DNA of 17,049 bases from Dysgonamonadaceae bacterium (lineage in GTDB: Bacteria; Bacteroidota; Bacteroidia; Bacteroidales; Azobacteroidaceae), in contig JAITAH010000083.1 of the NCBI GenBank assembly GCA_031284225.1, positions 1 through 17,049 on the forward strand, read 5' to 3'. The position numbers and the translations under genes were made by a program. Each line of letters begins with the position of its first letter. Position 1 is the first letter of the stretch. The notes under the pieces were generated by a model. It saw nothing but the letters and a program-made list of their open reading frames with translations, was not told the DNA's origin and did not search any database. Below, one piece after another: positions 15,445 to 17,049 of this stretch.

Positions 15445-15786
15445 TCACCGAGGAATATGATACTGACGGAGTTCTTTCCGCAACATTTTGGATCGACCTT
15501 GCGTGTGTTTGTCGAGCAACGACCAAAAAGCGGCGCTGTGATTCATCTCCACCGTATGGCAAAGTTCGTGCAACAACACATATTCGATTAAATGAATAGG
15601 CAATAGCATAAGGTAAAAAGACAAATTAATGATTCCCCTTGACGAGCAGGACCCCCAGCGGGTTCTGCTCTTTCTTATTTTTACTTGCTGATAAAGGAAG
15701 CCGTGCTGTTGCGCCAGGCGTTGCATTTCGGCGGGGAGATAGCGCTGGGCGCAGGTTCGTAATTCCTTGTCTTCCTTATTTTCCAT
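15445..15786 (-). CDS. short YgjP-like (DUF45/SprT-type) zinc metallopeptidase
   Basis: The 113-residue protein has the family's RTRWGSCSS motif (41-49), the zinc site HELCH (73-77) with third ligand His83 in MNHS, and the closing FW.LLD.....RSK.LRKEL. It matches the C-terminal catalytic half of the DUF45/YgjP metallopeptidase family, whose members are usually ~160-240 residues. The N-terminal beta-rich part is missing, so it is a compact version or has lost it. The gene is coupled to the radical SAM gene upstream: its ATG overlaps that gene's end by 11 bases (ATGGAAAATAA). Catalytic residues are intact. It ends 20 bases from the convergent Spy-like gene. The cellular substrate is unknown. 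Confidence 0.85.
   Translation of the reverse strand: MENKEDKELRTCAQRYLPAEMQRLAQQHGFLYQQVKIRKSRTRWGSCSSRGIINLSFYLMLLPIHLIEYVLLHELCHTVEMNHSAAFWSLLDKHTQGRSKMLRKELRQYHIPR
15644..15682 (+). terminator. intrinsic-type terminator on plus strand, inside the DUF45 gene
   Basis: GAGCAGGACCC (15644-15654), loop CCAGC, GGGTTCTGCTC (15660-15670) form an 11-bp stem with one G-U pair. It is followed by TTTCTTATTTTT. It lies 220 bases after the Spy-like gene's stop, in the plus-strand orientation needed to end the sigma operon, yet sits in the codons for the conserved RTRWGSCS motif of the opposite gene. The T-rich tail is interrupted by C and A. Confidence 0.55.
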
Positions 15787-17049
15787 ATAATTTTTTAATT
15801 AACTCCGGTCGCTTGATACGGTTCAGCGAACGGATAATCCGGTCTTTGTATTCGCGGTTATACCAGAAAAAAAATTGCCGCTGGTTCTGTTTGTCCTCCT
15901 TCGTTTTTGCCGTATAAACCGGTTGCAGGGTATAAGGATGATAGCCTGTATAAAAAATCTCGGTGGACAAAGTCATGGGAGTCGGCGTAAAATCCTGTAT
16001 CTGTTCGGGATGATAATCCATGTTTTTGGCAATTACCGCCAAGTCGGCCATATCCGCTTCCGAACAGGCGGGATGCGAACTCATGAAATACGGTATCAAC
16101 TGTTGCTGAAGCTGGTGTTCCTGATTGATCCGGTCGAACATTTTCTTGAATTGATGAAATACGGCAAAATCCGGTTTGCGAATACATTTCAGTACTTCGG
16201 GCGCAGTATGTTCGGGCGCGACTTTCAATCGTCCCGAAACATGCCGGGCGATTAATTCCTGCGCATATTCCCGCGCCGATTTGCACCATTCGCCGTTGTC
16301 GTACGGATGAACCAGTAAATCGTAACGAATACCGCTTCCGATAAACGATTTCTTTATACCGGCAACTTTATCGACTGTTCGGTACAGTTCGAGCAACGGC
16401 CGATGGTCGGCATTCAGATTCTTACAAATAACGGGAAAGATGCACGAAGGCTTTTTGCACTGTCCGCAAATCGATGCGTCTTGGCCCTGCATCCCGTACA
16501 TATTGGCCGAAGGGCCGCCCAAATCGCTCAAATACCCTTTGAAATCCGGCATTTGCGTAACGGTTTCGACTTCTTTCAACACCGATTGCGCCGAGCGCGA
16601 AGTAATAAACTTGCCTTGATGCGCCGAAATCGTACAAAACGCGCATCCGCCGAAACAGCCGCGATGAATGGTTACCGAATGACGAATCATATCGTAGGCC
16701 GGAATCCGCTTGTCCTTGTATTTCGGGTGAGGCAGTCGCGTATAAGGCAAATCGTAACAAGCGTCCAATTCCTCCGTAGTCATTGGCGGATAGGGCGGAT
16801 TGACCACGACCAACCGGCCGCCGACGGACTGTATCAGTCGATCGGCATGGCGTTTATTGGATTCTTCTTCGATGTATTTGAAATTCTGCGCTTGCTTTTT
16901 CTTGTCTTTCAGGCAATCTTCGTAGGAAAACAGGATACGGTCGTTGGCTTGAGGCTTCACTTCGTCCCGCATGAAAACCGTTTGCGGAAGGGACGTCAGT
17001 TCGGAAACTCTTGCTCCGTTTTGCAACGCCCTTGTCAAGTCGGCTATGG
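15776..17049 (-). CDS. YgiQ-family radical SAM protein, C-terminal part (5' end outside window)
   Basis: The frame is open to the right edge of the window (an apparent TTG start at 17038 is internal; IAD precedes LTRALQNGARV in frame). About 424 residues are visible of a protein usually 600-740 long. The radical SAM cluster motif CxxxCxxC (CFGGCAFC, codons 16634-16657) follows SVTIHRG. The C-terminal YgiQ part has GQDASICGQCKKPSC, GSGIRYDLL, GRLKVAPEHTAPEVL, PYFMSSHPAC and DFTPTPMTLSTEIFYTG. The four-iron cluster and S-adenosylmethionine would generate a radical; the substrate of YgiQ is not established. It is widely conserved in Bacteroidetes. The 3' end overlaps the start of the small DUF45 peptidase by 11 bases. 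Confidence 0.95.
   Translation of the reverse strand, partial: IADLTRALQNGARVSELTSLPQTVFMRDEVKPQANDRILFSYEDCLKDKKKQAQNFKYIEEESNKRHADRLIQSVGGRLVVVNPPYPPMTTEELDACYDLPYTRLPHPKYKDKRIPAYDMIRHSVTIHRGCFGGCAFCTISAHQGKFITSRSAQSVLKEVETVTQMPDFKGYLSDLGGPSANMYGMQGQDASICGQCKKPSCIFPVICKNLNADHRPLLELYRTVDKVAGIKKSFIGSGIRYDLLVHPYDNGEWCKSAREYAQELIARHVSGRLKVAPEHTAPEVLKCIRKPDFAVFHQFKKMFDRINQEHQLQQQLIPYFMSSHPACSEADMADLAVIAKNMDYHPEQIQDFTPTPMTLSTEIFYTGYHPYTLQPVYTAKTKEDKQNQRQFFFWYNREYKDRIIRSLNRIKRPELIKKLYGK

Noticed and set aside
14894..15562. 222-codon minus-strand frame across the Spy-like gene and into the DUF45 gene
   Set aside because: It overlaps two well-supported genes in other frames and reads as a low-complexity hydrophobic/Arg-rich shadow.
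1..17049. CRISPR arrays, tRNA/rRNA genes, integrase or toxin-antitoxin genes
   Set aside because: I looked for regularly spaced direct repeats, tRNA cloverleaf patterns and recombinase or toxin families on both strands and saw none.

Overview
The window looks like a piece of a Bacteroidales (phylum Bacteroidota) chromosome. The support is: the Bacteroidetes-type promoter signature (TTTG or GTTG, about 20 bases, then TAnnTTTG) in front of several genes; mostly weak Shine-Dalgarno sequences; a PorT-family outer membrane protein; a fimbrillin-type lipoprotein; a single-RRM glycine-rich RNA-binding protein; and the gene order rsfS-ftsH-cdsA. Species cannot be told from the sequence alone.

Layout. 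Positions 1-404 (+) hold the 3' end of an M20-type amidohydrolase gene. It is followed at once by a 141-bp palindromic element with 15-bp terminal inverted repeats (405-545). Positions 818-5224 (+) are a three-gene envelope operon: a TonB-dependent receptor, a small membrane-anchored protein of unknown function, and a secreted calcineurin-like phosphoesterase. Positions 5457-8738 (+) are a housekeeping operon with a near-perfect promoter: ribosome silencing factor RsfS, membrane protease FtsH and CDP-diglyceride synthase CdsA, each overlapping the next by ATGA. CdsA converges on a PorT-like barrel gene (8725-9429, -). An RRM protein with a long U-rich leader and a strong terminator follows (9464-10005, +).

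Positions 10005-11180 (-) hold the most unusual gene: a leucyl-tRNA synthetase reading frame that lacks its whole N-terminal half. The HIGH motif, the CP1 editing domain and the first half of the catalytic domain are gone, yet the frame is intact, keeps KMSKS, and has a Bacteroidetes -7 element just ahead of its ATG. Positions 11531-13728 (+) are a fimbrial locus with a clear promoter, a 59-residue small protein and a large fimbrillin-like lipoprotein with a C-terminal adhesin-like domain. Positions 13845-15424 (+) are an ECF sigma factor, a probable single-pass anti-sigma factor and a Spy/CpxP-like periplasmic protein. This layout resembles a surface-signalling trio and has its own promoter. 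Its likely terminator lies inside the next, convergent gene. Positions 15445-17049 (-) hold a short YgjP-like (DUF45) metallopeptidase gene, translationally coupled to a partial YgiQ-family radical SAM gene that runs off the window.

The candidates most worth following are the half-length LeuRS, the small-protein/fimbrillin pair, the sigma/anti-sigma/Spy-like trio, and the palindromic element at 405-545.
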